Shown here: positions 4,692-5,931 of the stretch, one piece after another | How positions within the stretch are numbered: position 1 is the first letter of the stretch | Layout: every line of letters starts with the position of its first letter | Source of the DNA: an uncultured Clostridia bacterium | Lineage (GTDB): Bacteria > Bacillota > Clostridia > Lachnospirales > CAMVHY01 | Length of the DNA stretch: 5,931 nucleotides | NCBI GenBank assembly: GCA_947167415.1 | Contig: CAMVHY010000098.1 | Span: forward strand, 1 to 5,931 | Reading direction: 5' to 3' | Translations under genes and position numbers: made by a program | Notes under the pieces: generated by a model | What the model was told of the DNA's origin: nothing | What the model saw: the letters and a program-made list of their open reading frames with translations, nothing else | Databases searched by the model: none

Positions 4692-5931
4692 ATGGAGAGT
4701 AAAATTGAAAAAGCTGAAAAAACTGAAAATCTTGGTGACAAAAAGAACCTTGAATCAGTGAAAGTTATGGTCGAATGTCAAGACTTGTCTGAAGATCAGA
4801 TTAACGAAATAATTGATCGTGTTAAAAATCTGGGTGATGCAGTCTATTTTGACTTGATGAAAGCTATGGTCGAACGTCAATACTTGTCTGAAGATCAGAT
4901 TAGAAAAATAGTGGCTCGTGCTGAAAATCTTGATGATGCAACAAAGTATTTTGACTTGGTGAAAGTTATGGTCGAACGTCAATACTTGCCTGAAGATCAG
5001 ATTAACGAAATAATTCATCGTGCTAAAAATCTGAAGGCTGTAGACTATCTTGACTTGGTGAAAGTTATGGTCGAATATCAAAACTTGTCTGAAGCTCAGA
5101 TTAGCGAAATAATGTCTCTCATTAAAAATCTGAATGATACAAGTTATTTTAAGTGGATGAAAGTTATGGTCAAACGTCAAAACTTGTCTGAAGCTCAGAT
5201 TAACGGAATAATTTATGAAATAATTGATCGTGCTAAAAATCTGAAGGCTACAGACTATCTTGACTTGGTGAAAGTTATGGTCGAACGTCAAAACTTGTCT
5301 GAAGCTCAGATTAGGGAAATAATGTCTCTCATTAAAAATCTGAATGATACAAGTTATTTTAAGTGGATGAAAGTTATGGTCAAACGTCAAAACTTGTCTG
5401 AAGCTCAGATTAACGGAATAATTTATGAAATAATTAATCGTGCTAAAAATCTGAAGGCTGCAGACTATCTTGACTTGGTGAAAGTTATGGTCGAATGTCA
5501 AAACTTGTCTGAAGCTCAGATTAGGGAAATAATGTTTCTCATTAAAAATCTGAATAATACAAGTTATTTTAAGTGGATGAAAGTTATGGTCGAACGTCAA
5601 AACTTGTCCGAAGCTCAGATTAACGAAATAATGCCTCTCATTAAAAATCTGGAGGCTGCAGACTATCTTGACTTGGTCGAATATCAAGAGTTATCTGGAG
5701 ATCAGATTAGAAAAATAGTGGCTCGTGCTGAAAATCTTGATGATGCAAAGTATTTCGACTTGGTGGAAGTTATGGTCGGATATCAAGAGTTACCTGGAGA
5801 TCAGATTATAAAAATAATGGCTCGTGCTGAAAATCTTGATAATACAACAAAGTATTTTGACTGGGTAAAATTTATAGTCGAAAATCAAAAGTTGCCTGAA
5901 GATCAGATTAGAAAAATAATGGCTCATGCTG
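4692..5931 (+). CDS. Tandem 33-residue helical-repeat protein (3' end beyond window)
   Basis: An uninterrupted frame of 413 codons runs from the ATG at 4692 off the right edge. A charged N-terminus of about 20 residues (Lys/Glu-rich, no signal peptide) is followed by a half unit and then repeats of about 33 residues starting at residues 32, 65, 99, 132, 165, 202, 235, 272, 305, 334, 367 and 401 (the last cut). The consensus is a helix beginning LSEDQIRKI, a turn around NL, and a second helix beginning Y-[FL]-D-L. Leu1, Gln5, Ile6, Ile9, Asn15, Leu16, Tyr21 and Gln32 hardly vary, whereas positions 11 and 31 vary greatly. Units 5 and 7 carry a four-residue insertion and unit 9 a four-residue deletion. 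Such a protein should form a superhelical solenoid that binds protein or nucleic acid. I cannot name the family; the layout recalls mTERF and TALE/BAT repeats, a weak inference. Composition is richer in G+C than the neighbouring ylbJ, suggesting a different history. Confidence 0.9.
   Translation, partial: MESKIEKAEKTENLGDKKNLESVKVMVECQDLSEDQINEIIDRVKNLGDAVYFDLMKAMVERQYLSEDQIRKIVARAENLDDATKYFDLVKVMVERQYLPEDQINEIIHRAKNLKAVDYLDLVKVMVEYQNLSEAQISEIMSLIKNLNDTSYFKWMKVMVKRQNLSEAQINGIIYEIIDRAKNLKATDYLDLVKVMVERQNLSEAQIREIMSLIKNLNDTSYFKWMKVMVKRQNLSEAQINGIIYEIINRAKNLKAADYLDLVKVMVECQNLSEAQIREIMFLIKNLNNTSYFKWMKVMVERQNLSEAQINEIMPLIKNLEAADYLDLVEYQELSGDQIRKIVARAENLDDAKYFDLVEVMVGYQELPGDQIIKIMARAENLDNTTKYFDWVKFIVENQKLPEDQIRKIMAHA
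4755..5931 (+). repeat. Coding tandem array of about 99-bp units
   Basis: A half unit begins at 4755. Full units begin at 4785, 4884, 4986, 5085, 5184, 5295, 5394, 5505, 5604, 5691 and 5790, and a cut unit at 5892. Lengths are 99 bases with in-frame exceptions of 87, 102 and 111. Each holds variants of TTGTCTGAAGCTCAGATTA and AAAGTTATGGTCGAA. Units near the edges are more diverged than those in the middle. The array continues past the window. Confidence 0.93.
5085..5690 (+). repeat. Higher-order 210-bp tandem duplication inside the array
   Basis: The block 5085-5294 (units 4 and 5) is repeated at 5295-5504 (units 6 and 7) with four base differences that I can find in 210, and again at 5505-5690 (units 8 and 9) with more changes and a shortened end. 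The near identity indicates recent duplication of a two-unit module (33 plus 37 residues), most likely by slippage or unequal recombination. Confidence 0.9.

Noticed and set aside
4755..5687. 310-codon antisense open frame over the repeat array, itself repetitive
   Set aside because: It mirrors the plus-strand repeats: stop-free antisense frames arise automatically when one stop-free unit is copied. The plus-strand frame has a promoter, ribosome site, ATG and helical-repeat logic; the antisense one has none.
4755..5931. CRISPR array
   Set aside because: Repeats are contiguous coding units of about 99 bases with no unique spacers, and they keep one reading frame throughout.

Overview
The window is AT-rich DNA (about a quarter to a third G+C by eye) from what looks like a low-GC Gram-positive bacterium. 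The reasons are a YlbJ/SpoVV-type sporulation membrane protein, an exact TTGACA-17-TAGAAT promoter, AAGGAGG-type ribosome binding sites and the standard genetic code. Two of the three main genes run off the window edges. Both encode large, repeat-built proteins that I do not recognise, which would suit a clostridial lineage with a large accessory repertoire, perhaps host-associated. That lifestyle is inference only.

Layout. (1) Positions 1-3097, minus strand: one uninterrupted reading frame of 1032 codons, entering from a conserved-looking start and leaving the window at the left edge. It is a hydrophilic, Asn/Lys-rich protein containing four strongly diverged copies of a roughly 60-75 residue domain. 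(2) Positions 3098-3275: an intergenic region holding a near-consensus promoter, a perfect Shine-Dalgarno sequence and a six-codon reading frame just upstream of the large gene. (3) Positions 3276-4469, minus strand: a ylbJ-like gene, the only confidently recognised product. (4) Positions 4470-4691: a divergent control region with a 14-bp perfect inverted repeat that looks like a bidirectional terminator or attenuator, a TTGACA promoter for the rightward gene and a 12-bp GC-centred palindrome at its predicted transcription start. (5) From 4692 to the right edge, plus strand: an open-ended gene of at least 413 codons made almost entirely of about 33-residue alpha-helical repeats, 11 complete and a 12th cut off, with very recent 210-bp internal duplications.

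The genes do not form an obvious pathway. The two unknown repeat proteins are preceded by the same 11-base promoter block (CTCTTGACAAA), so they may be co-regulated, while ylbJ lies between them with no clear strong promoter of its own. The best candidates for undescribed biology are the 33-residue repeat protein, whose repeat layout recalls mTERF and TALE/BAT-type nucleic-acid-binding repeats, and the four-copy cryptic domain of the leftward giant protein.
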